Source: Puniceicoccaceae bacterium (GTDB lineage: Bacteria; Verrucomicrobiota; Verrucomicrobiia; Opitutales; Coraliomargaritaceae). From it: a stretch of 9,127 bases of DNA. Positions within the stretch are counted from its first letter, which is position 1, and every line of letters starts with the position of its first letter. Shown here piece after piece: positions 1 through 6,721 of the stretch. A program made the translations under genes and the position numbers. Location: contig PWZW01000278.1 of the NCBI GenBank assembly GCA_003567255.1, forward strand, positions 1-9,127, written 5' to 3'. Below the pieces are notes generated by a model. It was given only the letters and a program-made list of their open reading frames with translations. It did not search any database and was not told where the DNA came from.

Positions 1-74
1 AGCTGCCCCATAAGCGTCGGCCCACTCAAACCTTTCCAGTTGGCATAAACAGAAATGGTAGCTGGACGGCTCAT
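1..74 (-). CDS. hipA: HipA-type serine/threonine kinase toxin, N-terminal fragment (runs off the left edge)
   Basis: Only the first 24 codons are in the window. The start ATG (72-74) overlaps the TGA stop of the upstream antitoxin gene as ATGA, so translation is probably coupled; a GGAAG eight bases upstream could serve as ribosome-binding site. The visible peptide includes ISVYANWKGLSGPTLMG. This matches the short N-terminal subdomain of HipA proteins, which usually reads like 'VYADWEGLxGPxLMGTL'. HipA proteins are kinases that phosphorylate a translation factor (glutamyl-tRNA synthetase in E. coli) and arrest growth unless bound by HipB. The kinase core is outside the window, so whether the toxin is intact or active cannot be judged. 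The call rests on this motif together with the partner gene. Confidence 0.85.
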   Translation of the reverse strand, partial: MSRPATISVYANWKGLSGPTLMGQ

Positions 75-400
75 CCTTCAGACTTCCGTTTCGGGGCCCG
101 TTGCTTCGGAGTGAGTTCCATGTCCTGCAACTTTCTGCCCATCTCATCATCGCGGGCCAACAGTTCAAAATCCTTCTCCAAACCCAGCACCCGCATAACC
201 TGAAAGTAGTTGCCCATGGCTGCGGTGGGCGCACCAGACTCAATGCTGAGCAGAGTCCGGCGGCTAATACCAGCCCGCTCAGCCACCCGCACGGCACTTA
301 GTTTGCGACGCAAGCGAGCCAAACGGAGGTTTTCTCCGAAGCGCTCCATGAGACGGCGCTGAGCAGGCAGCAGGTGTGGTGTCTTTTTCACTTTGAGCAT
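71..400 (-). CDS. hipB: HipB-type antitoxin, XRE-family helix-turn-helix protein
   Basis: A 109-residue DNA-binding protein, the antitoxin half of a type II HipBA pair. A helix-turn-helix of the XRE/Cro-CI class spans about residues 22-75; the core is GENLRLARLRRKLSAVRVAE and then the recognition segment GISRRTLLSIESG. The following segment RDDEMGRKLQDMEL (about 83-96) and the basic tail are typical of antitoxins encoded immediately before hipA genes, and a hipA start overlaps its stop codon. Such proteins bind and neutralise HipA and repress their own operon. The A/T-rich inverted repeat just upstream (422-450) is a plausible operator. There is no Shine-Dalgarno sequence before the ATG (AGACTGAGCAATTTA). 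A solitary regulator is the alternative, but the adjacent hipA start makes that unlikely. Confidence 0.9.
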   Translation of the reverse strand: MLKVKKTPHLLPAQRRLMERFGENLRLARLRRKLSAVRVAERAGISRRTLLSIESGAPTAAMGNYFQVMRVLGLEKDFELLARDDEMGRKLQDMELTPKQRAPKRKSEG

Positions 401-421
401 TAAATTGCTCAGTCTAAAGCA

Positions 422-450
422 TTTTGTAAATTTTATTGCGCATTACAAAA
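422..450. promoter_or_regulatory. candidate HipB operator: perfect 8-bp inverted repeat
   Basis: TTTTGTAA (422-429) is exactly inverted as TTACAAAA (443-450) with 13 bases between, so the half-sites are 21 bp apart centre to centre, about two helical turns. A second, overlapping pair TTTTATT (431-437) and AATAAAA (450-456) is present. The block ends 21 bases before the hipB start, where an autorepressor would act. HipB of E. coli binds inverted repeats in its own promoter; applying that here is inference. The region is A/T-rich, so part of the symmetry could be chance, and I could not assign clear -35/-10 boxes. Confidence 0.45.
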
Positions 451-594
451 ATAAAAGCAGCCAAAGCACACGAGATCCTGCGCCAGAACTATTGTAAAAA
501 ACGCACTCAGCACCCAGCAAACCAGATGACCCCCGGCCTCTTTTATTTTGCCGCCACCATCCCCGCAAAGCGGGACTCAGCAGCATACCGACAC

Positions 595-640
595 AAAAAA
601 ACCCTCGCCACAACTGACACGATTGATCAGCGGGCAAGGG
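595..640 (-). terminator. rho-independent terminator of the phosphorylase gene
   Basis: Read on the minus strand, CCCTTGCC (640-633) pairs with GGCGAGGG (609-602) to give an 8-bp stem with one G-U wobble. The 23-base loop holds a small nested CTGA/TCAG stem, and seven T follow directly (601-595). It starts 35 bases after the phosphorylase stop codon. It separates that gene from hipBA, which therefore needs its own promoter. Confidence 0.8.
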
Positions 641-674
641 ATTTTGTGAAAGCGGGCTATCCGCCGGAAGGCGT

Positions 675-2009
675 TTAAGCGACGCGCTCGACGACCAATT
701 CCGGTGGATTCGGGCGTTTGGGTGCGAGGCGGTAGGCGCCCTTCAAATATTCGAGTGCTTCTTCCATCTTTGCCTCATCATTGTAGTGAATCATCATCAA
801 TGGCTCACCCTGTTTTACCTGAGTGCCTACTTTCTTGATTTCACTCACCCCAACAGATGGATCAAACTTACCATTTTTCAGGGTGGCGAGGCGCACCACG
901 CCATCGGCGATCATCCCCGCATTAATGGTATGCACGTACCCGCGCTTGGGTGCGGGAAGCTTGCGGATGTGCTTCGCCTTGGGAAATTTTTCCGGTTCGT
1001 CGAGCACACTGGTATCACCTCCCTGGGCCGCCACCATTTCTTTGAATTTCTCAAAGGCACTGCCATCCTCCAAGTGACGCTGGACCGTTTGCTTGGCTGA
1101 GAGCGTCGAGCCCGCGACACCGGCGAGGCGAACAATCTCCATGCCCAACTTGAGGACGAGTTCCTTTAAATCTTCCGGACCGCGCCCGTGGAGCAGCTCA
1201 ATCGCTTCCTGAATCTCAAGCCCGGTGCCGACAGTGTCGCCGAGCGGCTGATTCATGTCTGTAACGAGGGCCACGCAGCGGCGCTTCATGGAACGGCCCA
1301 CTCGTGTGATCGAGCGCGCCAGTTGCTTGGCTTGTTCAACGTCTGTGATGAATGAGCCGTTCCCCCACTTCACATCGATCACCAAACCTTCGGCGCCTTC
1401 CGCCAGTTTGCGGCTCAACACGCTTCCGGTAATCAAGGGCAAGCAAGGGATCGTGCCGGTTTGCAGGCGCATCTTGTAAAAAATGCCGTCGACCGGTGCG
1501 ATTTCGGGATCTTGCGCAACAAAGGTGCAACCGACCTTTTTGAGCTGCTTCTTAAAGTCTTTCAAATCCAAGACCGGGTTGAACCCAGGGATTGACGATA
1601 GTTTGGCCAAGTTGCTGATGCCGTACTCCTCGTCGACACCGTTCATGGTCGGCATTACCACGCCGCAAGCGGCGGCCAGAGGCCCCAGAACGAGGGTTGT
1701 TTTGTCGCCCACTCCCCCGGTTGAATACTTGTCGATCTTTGGGCGAGCGATGTTCGTAAGATCGATTACCTCTCCGGACAGCATCATTTCCTCCGCGAAG
1801 ATGGCTGTCTCCTGCGCCGACATGCCCTGGAAAAAGACGGCCATAGCCAAGGCCGACTGGATATACTCGGGCATTTCCTCATCAAGAATGCTATCGACGA
1901 TAAAGCGGACTTCCTCGTCAGAAAACTCTCCCCCATCACGTTTTTTCTCTACGAGTGCCGTAAATGAAGGTTTAATGAACTTCCGCGCGGATACGATTCT
2001 CTTTCTCAT
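675..2009 (-). CDS. divergent pyrimidine-nucleoside (thymidine) phosphorylase family protein
   Basis: A 444-residue homologue of DeoA/Pdp, enzymes that split thymidine or other pyrimidine nucleosides with phosphate to give the base and (deoxy)ribose-1-phosphate in the cytosol. Family features include KKRDGGEFSDEEV near the N-terminus, the phosphate loop KYSTGGVGDKTT (94-105), SSIPGF (138-143), LITGSVLSRKLAEG (192-205), VIDVKWGNGSF (210-220) and LVTDMNQPLG (248-257), followed by the C-terminal domain. Length is normal. The active site is not normal. The usual segment SGRGLGHTGGTLDK is replaced at 123-136 by NGVDEEYGISNLAK, so the PROSITE-type signature is lost. The usual His of KHSTGG is Tyr95, and the second base-binding Lys (E. 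coli Lys190) aligns with Arg200. The equivalents of Arg171 and Ser186 are kept (Arg181, Ser196). It may use another substrate or be inactive, so I give no gene symbol. The ATG has no Shine-Dalgarno; a terminator follows at 595-640. Confidence 0.85.
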   Translation of the reverse strand: MRKRIVSARKFIKPSFTALVEKKRDGGEFSDEEVRFIVDSILDEEMPEYIQSALAMAVFFQGMSAQETAIFAEEMMLSGEVIDLTNIARPKIDKYSTGGVGDKTTLVLGPLAAACGVVMPTMNGVDEEYGISNLAKLSSIPGFNPVLDLKDFKKQLKKVGCTFVAQDPEIAPVDGIFYKMRLQTGTIPCLPLITGSVLSRKLAEGAEGLVIDVKWGNGSFITDVEQAKQLARSITRVGRSMKRRCVALVTDMNQPLGDTVGTGLEIQEAIELLHGRGPEDLKELVLKLGMEIVRLAGVAGSTLSAKQTVQRHLEDGSAFEKFKEMVAAQGGDTSVLDEPEKFPKAKHIRKLPAPKRGYVHTINAGMIADGVVRLATLKNGKFDPSVGVSEIKKVGTQVKQGEPLMMIHYNDEAKMEEALEYLKGAYRLAPKRPNPPELVVERVA

Positions 2010-2014
2010 TACAG

Positions 2015-2020
2015 ATAATA
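2015..2020 (-). promoter_or_regulatory. candidate -10 box of the phosphorylase gene, possibly leaderless
   Basis: On the minus strand TATTAT (5 of 6 to TATAAT) lies five bases before the ATG (TATTATCTGTAATG). If used, transcription would begin at or next to the start codon, giving a leaderless mRNA. No convincing -35 box sits 16-18 bases upstream, so this is weak. The A/T-rich stretch at 2050-2110 could hold the real promoter. Confidence 0.25.
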
Positions 2021-2090
2021 GTTTGGTTTAGCCCCGGAGCGTCCTAAGGCATAAACCTTTAGTTATTAGGCTATTAAGTAAGGCTTTGTC

Positions 2091-2106
2091 GAGCTTTTTT
2101 TAGCTC
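2091..2106. repeat. short inverted repeat GAGCT-T6-AGCTC in the divergent intergenic region
   Basis: GAGCT (2091-2095) and AGCTC (2102-2106) are perfect inverted copies around a run of T. The element sits in the A/T-rich part of the 218-base region between the divergent phosphorylase and argS genes, about 80 bases from the first start and 120 from the second. It could be a regulator site or a weak hairpin. No firm promoter for argS was identified in this region. Confidence 0.3.
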
Positions 2107-2227
2107 TGGATCAAAATTCGCGCGGTGCGGGCCAAAACTCTTCGGCGGGCTCTCTACTTCTTGCCATCGGTGAAGCGCAGTGACAGTCACGGCTTGACGC
2201 CTGCGGCCCTTCCGCTTGCATCACGCC

Positions 2228-3991
2228 ATGGATATTTGGTTCAATCCCTCTGCTGAAATTGAAAAAGCCCTGAGCAAAGCTGCCGCGCACACGGACGGCT
2301 TTGACCATGAGTTTATTCCCGGCGTGCGCCCAACCGAGCCGCGTTTTGGAGATTATCAAGCAAACGGTGTTTTACCCTACGCAAAAACTGCCAAGGCGAA
2401 TCCTCGCCAGTTGGCCGAAAAACTCACCCAAAGCTTGAGCGCACAGGCCCTGCTCGACACCGCTTGGGTGACCTGGGAAATCGCCGGCCCCGGCTTTATC
2501 AACTTTCGCCTCACCGATGCCTTCCTGGGGGCCTGGTTGCAAGCTTACGGGAGCCGCGAAGCTTACGCGACCGGAGCCGGGCAGATTTACGCCGGAAAAA
2601 CTGTGGTCACGGACTTCAGCTCCCCCAACACCGCCAAGCAAATGCACGTTGGCCACATCCGCTCCTCGGTCATTGGTGAAGCCCTTTCCCGCCTTTTTGC
2701 ATTTTGCGGGGCTGAGGTTATCCGCGACAACCACATTGGCGACTGGGGCACTCAATTTGGTATTTTGATTTATGCCATTAAAAAAGCCGCCTACGATGCG
2801 GACGCTCCGCAGGCCGATCCATTGGAGGATTTCGAGCGGCTGTATAAAGAAGGCAGTGCTGCCACGAAAGACGATCCCGTCGCTCTCGCCGCGGCCCGCG
2901 CAGAATTAGTCAAACTGCAGCAGGGTGACCCTGAAAACGTCGCCCTTTGGGAAAAAATCAACCGCGCCAGCAACGAGGCCTTCAACGAAATATACCGCCG
3001 TTTGGACATTCGCTTCGATAAGACCCTTGGAGAGAGTTTCTACCGGGATCGCGTTGAAGCCGTTTACGATGAGCTTACGCGAGCTGGTATCGCCGAGGAG
3101 AGCGAAGGAGCACTTGTGGTCTTTCACCGTGAACACGCGCGCTTCGCCAAGCAGCCTTTCATCATTCGTAAATCTGACGGCGCCAGCAACTACGCCTCAA
3201 CCGATCTTGCCACGGTGCTCTACCGCGCCGAGACCCTCCATGCTGAGGAACTGGTTTATGTGACTGATGGCCGTCAGCAGGACCATTTTCAGCAGCTCTT
3301 TTTAACAGTGGAAAAATGGTTTGCCGCAAGCCAACGCCCCCCTATCGCAATGAAGCACGTCTGGTTTGGCACCATCCTCGGCGAAGATGGGAAAGCAATC
3401 AAAACGCGCAGCGGCGCTCCGGTGCGTCTGAAAGCCCTGCTCGATGAGGCAGAAGAAAGGGCATTTGCACTGGTCAGCAGCAAAAACCCGGACCTTGCGG
3501 AAGCGGAGCGCCGGGACATAGCCAACGCCGTGGGCGTGGGGGCGCTTCGCTACGCAGACCTTTCGCAAAACCGAACCAACGATTACCTTTTTAGCTGGGA
3601 GAAGCTTCTCACCTTCGAAGGAAACACGGCCCCCTACCTGCTGTACGCAGTGGCCCGCATCCGGAGTATTTTCCGCAAGCTGGACCTTACCCCCGGCGCG
3701 GGGATTGCCGATGCCGGCCCGCTTACGACGGAGTCAGAGCGAGCACTCGCGCACAAGCTTATCGGCTTTGTGGCTGCCTTGGAGCTGACCATGGCAGACC
3801 TGCGCCCACACATGCTCTGCACCTATCTGTACGAACTGGCTGGAGAGTTTAGCTCATTTTACAATGCCGACAAAGTTGCCGTGGACGAGCCTGAGGTACG
3901 CGCCAAGCGACTGCTGCTTTGCCACCGCACCTTGGTCACTCTGGAAACCGGGTTGGAGCTCTTGGGAATACGCACCTTGGAGCGGATGTAG
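2228..3991 (+). CDS. argS: arginyl-tRNA synthetase
   Basis: Class I aminoacyl-tRNA synthetase that attaches arginine to tRNA-Arg in the cytosol; 587 residues from the chosen ATG, normal for the family. In order: an N-terminal tRNA-contact domain (about 1-95, with GDYQANGVLPYAK), the catalytic Rossmann domain with SSPNTAKQMHVGHIRSS (HVGH at 140-143 is the HIGH signature) and DNHIGDWGTQFG, the region GEDGKAIKTRSG (385-396) that stands in for the KMSKS loop as usual in ArgRS, and the all-helical DALR anticodon-binding domain (about 466-587) starting with GNTAPYLLYAVARIRS. A TTG at 2216 would add only four residues (MHHA). The ATG is preferred because MDIWFNP resembles normal ArgRS starts, but neither codon has a Shine-Dalgarno sequence. 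It is a single-gene unit, divergent from the phosphorylase and convergent with the TIGR03790 gene. Confidence 0.95.
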   Translation: MDIWFNPSAEIEKALSKAAAHTDGFDHEFIPGVRPTEPRFGDYQANGVLPYAKTAKANPRQLAEKLTQSLSAQALLDTAWVTWEIAGPGFINFRLTDAFLGAWLQAYGSREAYATGAGQIYAGKTVVTDFSSPNTAKQMHVGHIRSSVIGEALSRLFAFCGAEVIRDNHIGDWGTQFGILIYAIKKAAYDADAPQADPLEDFERLYKEGSAATKDDPVALAAARAELVKLQQGDPENVALWEKINRASNEAFNEIYRRLDIRFDKTLGESFYRDRVEAVYDELTRAGIAEESEGALVVFHREHARFAKQPFIIRKSDGASNYASTDLATVLYRAETLHAEELVYVTDGRQQDHFQQLFLTVEKWFAASQRPPIAMKHVWFGTILGEDGKAIKTRSGAPVRLKALLDEAEERAFALVSSKNPDLAEAERRDIANAVGVGALRYADLSQNRTNDYLFSWEKLLTFEGNTAPYLLYAVARIRSIFRKLDLTPGAGIADAGPLTTESERALAHKLIGFVAALELTMADLRPHMLCTYLYELAGEFSSFYNADKVAVDEPEVRAKRLLLCHRTLVTLETGLELLGIRTLERM

Positions 3992-4007
3992 CGATCCCCC
4001 ACGAGAT

Positions 4008-4022
4008 CCTCCCGAAAGGAGG
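4008..4022. terminator. hairpin between convergent genes, possible bidirectional terminator
   Basis: CCTCC (4008-4012), loop CGAAA, GGAGG (4018-4022) form a G/C stem between the stop codons of argS (3989-3991) and the TIGR03790 gene (4023-4025). No T-run follows on either strand, so it is at best a weak or factor-assisted terminator; it could also act as an mRNA 3'-end stabiliser. The 31-base gap between the convergent genes holds nothing else. Confidence 0.35.
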
Positions 4023-5663
4023 TCAATCACTCCCCGCTTCGAGGCGCGCCAAATCGCTCCGCCACCGGCCGGCTAAACTGCGCTGACCCGCACTCTCCGC
4101 AAGCTCCACTGCGGAGCCCAGCAAGGCGCCCCGCTGAGCACGCGGTAGACCGGACTGGGCAATCAGCTTGCGGTACAAGCCCAGTGCCTGCGCCTCCTCC
4201 CCAAGCTTCACCAAGAGATCCGCGGCCTCTCGAAAAACCATCACTTCATTCACCGGATAGGTTGAGATAAATTCGAGAATAGCGAGGTGCTGCTTGGCTG
4301 CGAGCGGATCTCCCGCTTTCTCAGCCAACTCAGCGAGCCGCAGCGCGAGGGGGACGGAAGGCATCCGCTCAAAACCCTCGCGACCAAGGGCCCGGGCCTC
4401 GGCCAGTTTGCCCTCTCCGCTCAGCAGGTTCATCTCCCGCAAGTAAGCGTAGGCGATTGCCCCGGAAGGCAGGTCTCTCGTGGCAAGCGGCGTATCCACA
4501 GCCTCTGGGAACGGGCGATAGAGAGGATCTCCAAGCGCCATACTCTGCCAGCTCAGGACAGGCAAACTATAGAAGACCGCCTCACCCCAAGTGCCCCCGG
4601 AGAGAAGTTTTTCGACAAACAACTGCGGACGGTGGGTAAACTCCAAGTAAGGTTCATAAACATTACCCACGGTTGCGGCAAATCCATTGGCCACCAAGCC
4701 TCCGGCCCACCAGCGCTCGGTCGTGCGCAGCGAGGTCGCGGAAAAACTGTGCAGGTGGAAACCAATCGCTCCCACCGGTGGGTCCAAGCGCCGGTCTTTC
4801 CAAGGACCATAGATGTGCTGCCGATACCAACCGAGGTAAAAAGCCGGGGCGTCCAAGCGGTGCCCCCAGTCCAAAAGCTCATTTTGCTCGCGGCGCAAAT
4901 CCGTGTCGAAGCCCGCGGTTTCCAAAAGCGCAGCGGCCGATTCAAGCCAGGCGTCGCCATGGGGGAAGGGCCCTTTGGCATCGACGTAGGCACGCCCGTG
5001 TAAGCCGCGCCTCTCTGCTTCGATGGCGTTATCCACGAGGCGTCGCGCATCTGCGTAGGAGGGCCCATCGAGGCGCGAGACCCGCACGACACTGGAGAGC
5101 CGCGAACGGCTCGGTGCCCGCTGCTCAAATAAGGGATTACCCACGTGAAACACCATCGGCTGTAGCGGTGCTGCAAGCAGGGCCAGCTCACTATCAACGG
5201 CAGCCCGGTTGATTTTCATCCGGGGATCCATGTCCTCAGGTGCGTAGCTCAGCAAATCGCTATCGTTTTCCATCCGGAGGGGCACACCTTTGCACACGAC
5301 CAGATAGGCGATGTTGTGTCCTACAATTACAGCCTCTCCCCGCCCGTAACGATCGAATCGTACACTGGGGACGCCCCGTAACCAATCCGCCTCCATCAAG
5401 GCGACCCGCAGGGGGTTGAAAATTTCCTCAATGAACCGTGGAATCGTGATGGTTTCCTCCGCCGACATGGGGAGGGCAATAATGTTTGCGCGCGGAATTT
5501 CCCGCTGATCGGCGTAGTGTTCGGCGAGGGCCACGGACTCGCTTTCGTTGGCGTTGGCCAAGATAACGACACGTTCCGCCTCGGATCCCTTCACGGACTG
5601 GCCGACGAAACCCAGCGCACAAAGCATCAACGTCTGCCAAGAAAGTAGTTTGCGAATCTTCAT
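4023..5663 (-). CDS. TIGR03790-family secreted protein of unknown function with helical-repeat tail
   Basis: 546 residues from the chosen start, function unknown. A signal peptide is clear: MKIRKLLSWQ, hydrophobic TLMLCALGFVG, probable cleavage near residues 26-30. The body (about 30-390) shows features I associate with TIGR03790: VVILANANESESVALAEHYA with REIPRANI, the motif GFHLHSFSATSLR (301-313), ATVGNVYEPYLEF (330-342), and LSWQSMALGDPLYRPF (370-385). This family is known for occurring mainly in genomes with exosortase; no exosortase gene is in the window. Residues about 400-546 are Ala/Leu-rich helix pairs resembling TPR repeats. An upstream ATG (5793-5795) would add 44 residues and overlap the amidase gene by 83 bases while burying the signal peptide, so the ATG at 5661-5663 is preferred. 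It starts 49 bases after the amidase stop and is probably co-transcribed. No Shine-Dalgarno precedes the start. Family confidence is high; role unknown. Confidence 0.85.
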   Translation of the reverse strand: MKIRKLLSWQTLMLCALGFVGQSVKGSEAERVVILANANESESVALAEHYADQREIPRANIIALPMSAEETITIPRFIEEIFNPLRVALMEADWLRGVPSVRFDRYGRGEAVIVGHNIAYLVVCKGVPLRMENDSDLLSYAPEDMDPRMKINRAAVDSELALLAAPLQPMVFHVGNPLFEQRAPSRSRLSSVVRVSRLDGPSYADARRLVDNAIEAERRGLHGRAYVDAKGPFPHGDAWLESAAALLETAGFDTDLRREQNELLDWGHRLDAPAFYLGWYRQHIYGPWKDRRLDPPVGAIGFHLHSFSATSLRTTERWWAGGLVANGFAATVGNVYEPYLEFTHRPQLFVEKLLSGGTWGEAVFYSLPVLSWQSMALGDPLYRPFPEAVDTPLATRDLPSGAIAYAYLREMNLLSGEGKLAEARALGREGFERMPSVPLALRLAELAEKAGDPLAAKQHLAILEFISTYPVNEVMVFREAADLLVKLGEEAQALGLYRKLIAQSGLPRAQRGALLGSAVELAESAGQRSLAGRWRSDLARLEAGSD

Positions 5664-5712
5664 AAGTTTGGGTGAGCCTGCGCTTTGGTCATAGGTTTGG
5701 ATGTATCTCAGG

Positions 5713-6711
5713 TCAGTCAATAAAACGCCCCAAATGATCCCGATATTGAATAACACCTCGGGCCAAGGCAGTGGCCAGCCCCCGTAGGTAAGCATCGCTC
5801 CGGAGTTTACTGGCGGTCCCGGCGTGAGTCATAAACCCGAGCTCCACAAGTACCCCGGGGCACTCCAAGGGGCGCAAGACGGCAAACCTTCCGGTTTTCA
5901 CTCCCCGATCCACTTCGCCGCTAACTGTGATCAAGGCTCGCTGAATATGGTAGGCCGCCAGTCGGTTGCGCGCGTCCAGGGCGTTTCCCGGGTGGACTGC
6001 GCGATCCACCGCCGTCAAGCCACTGCGCCCGCTCGGCGGTTGTCCGGCGGGCGTCAAACTAAAGACCTCAATGCCGCGGGCATTCGCGTTTGCGGCGGCG
6101 TTGAAGTGCACGCTGATAAACAGGTCCGCCCGATGGCGGTTGGCAATACGCGCCCTTTCCAGCAGCGGGATAAACACATCCCGATCCCGAACAAGGACCA
6201 CTTCAAACCCAGCGGCTCGCAACTGCTCGGCAAGGTACAGGCTGGTTTTGAGTGCGATATCCTTCTCCTGGAGCGCGGGGCGGGCGACGACCGCGCCGGG
6301 GTCTTTACCGCCGTGCCCGGGGTCAATCACTATCCGCCTAACGCGGAAAGGCTGGTTGAAGACCTGCGGCGTAAGGATTGCCCGCAAAACTTTGCCGTAA
6401 TCGTGCACCGAAATATGGAGCACTTCTTTGTGCAAACGGGTGGAAAATCCCAGATCCACCCGCACACCATTGATCCGGATAGTGCGGCCGGCGCGCGGAA
6501 AGTCAGCATTGGTCCACTGGCTCCTGAGCCGGAAAGTTTGGTACCCCTCCAGCCAATAACTGTTCATACCTATGCGCGTCGCGACCAGTGGCAGCGGCAA
6601 GTAAGCTTGTCCCTCCAACTGAACCGCCCCCCCCTGGGCACCTAAGTCGCTGGTCCCGTAGTTCCCAAGGAACACCGAAAACACCAACCACGCTAGCCAT
6701 CTTCGGGGCAT
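5713..6711 (-). CDS. secreted N-acetylmuramoyl-L-alanine amidase (Amidase_3 type)
   Basis: A zinc amidase of 332 residues that cuts the bond between N-acetylmuramic acid and L-alanine in peptidoglycan, as in daughter-cell separation and wall turnover. The N-terminus MPRRWLAWLVFSVFLGNYG is a signal peptide, so the enzyme acts in the periplasm. Residues about 30-115 (YLPLPLVATRIG...) resemble the copper-amine-oxidase-N-type stalk domain often placed before such catalytic domains. The catalytic domain (about 125-325) has IVIDPGHGGKDPG with zinc ligand His133, QEKD with Glu149, ISVHFNA with His202, and VLVELGFMTH with catalytic Glu290; all expected residues are present. It lies 102 bases downstream of infC behind a terminator, and 49 bases before the TIGR03790 gene. 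No Shine-Dalgarno precedes the ATG. AmiA/B/C-like activity is likely, but the exact orthologue cannot be named. Confidence 0.92.
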   Translation of the reverse strand: MPRRWLAWLVFSVFLGNYGTSDLGAQGGAVQLEGQAYLPLPLVATRIGMNSYWLEGYQTFRLRSQWTNADFPRAGRTIRINGVRVDLGFSTRLHKEVLHISVHDYGKVLRAILTPQVFNQPFRVRRIVIDPGHGGKDPGAVVARPALQEKDIALKTSLYLAEQLRAAGFEVVLVRDRDVFIPLLERARIANRHRADLFISVHFNAAANANARGIEVFSLTPAGQPPSGRSGLTAVDRAVHPGNALDARNRLAAYHIQRALITVSGEVDRGVKTGRFAVLRPLECPGVLVELGFMTHAGTASKLRSDAYLRGLATALARGVIQYRDHLGRFID

Positions 6712-6721
6712 GAATACCAGG

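Noticed and set aside
562..574. Perfect hairpin CCCGC-AAA-GCGGG
   Set aside because: No T-run follows on either strand and it is short; a good terminator is already present at 595-640. Kept only as a note.
436..678. Open frame of 80 codons on the plus strand between hipB and the phosphorylase gene
   Set aside because: It starts at TTG, runs through the phosphorylase terminator and the putative hipB operator, ends inside the 3' end of the phosphorylase gene, and its product shows no recognisable features.
2180..2190. GTGAC-A-GTCAC palindrome upstream of argS
   Set aside because: It is an isolated 11-bp palindrome with no second copy and no promoter context; chance is likely.
2216..2230. TTG start for argS, four codons upstream of the ATG
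   Set aside because: It adds only MHHA, has no ribosome-binding site, and the ATG gives a family-like N-terminus; not excluded outright.
4013..4030. AAAGGAGGTC, a perfect match to the 16S anti-Shine-Dalgarno complement
   Set aside because: It lies between two convergent stop codons with no start codon at suitable distance; it is one arm of the small hairpin there.
4553..5197. Long open frames opposite to or in other frames of the TIGR03790 gene (such as 214 codons at 4553-5197)
   Set aside because: They are shadows of a G/C-rich coding gene and have no domain-like features.
5664..5795. Upstream ATG extending the TIGR03790 protein by 44 residues
   Set aside because: It would overlap the amidase gene out of frame by 83 bases and place a clear signal peptide inside the protein.
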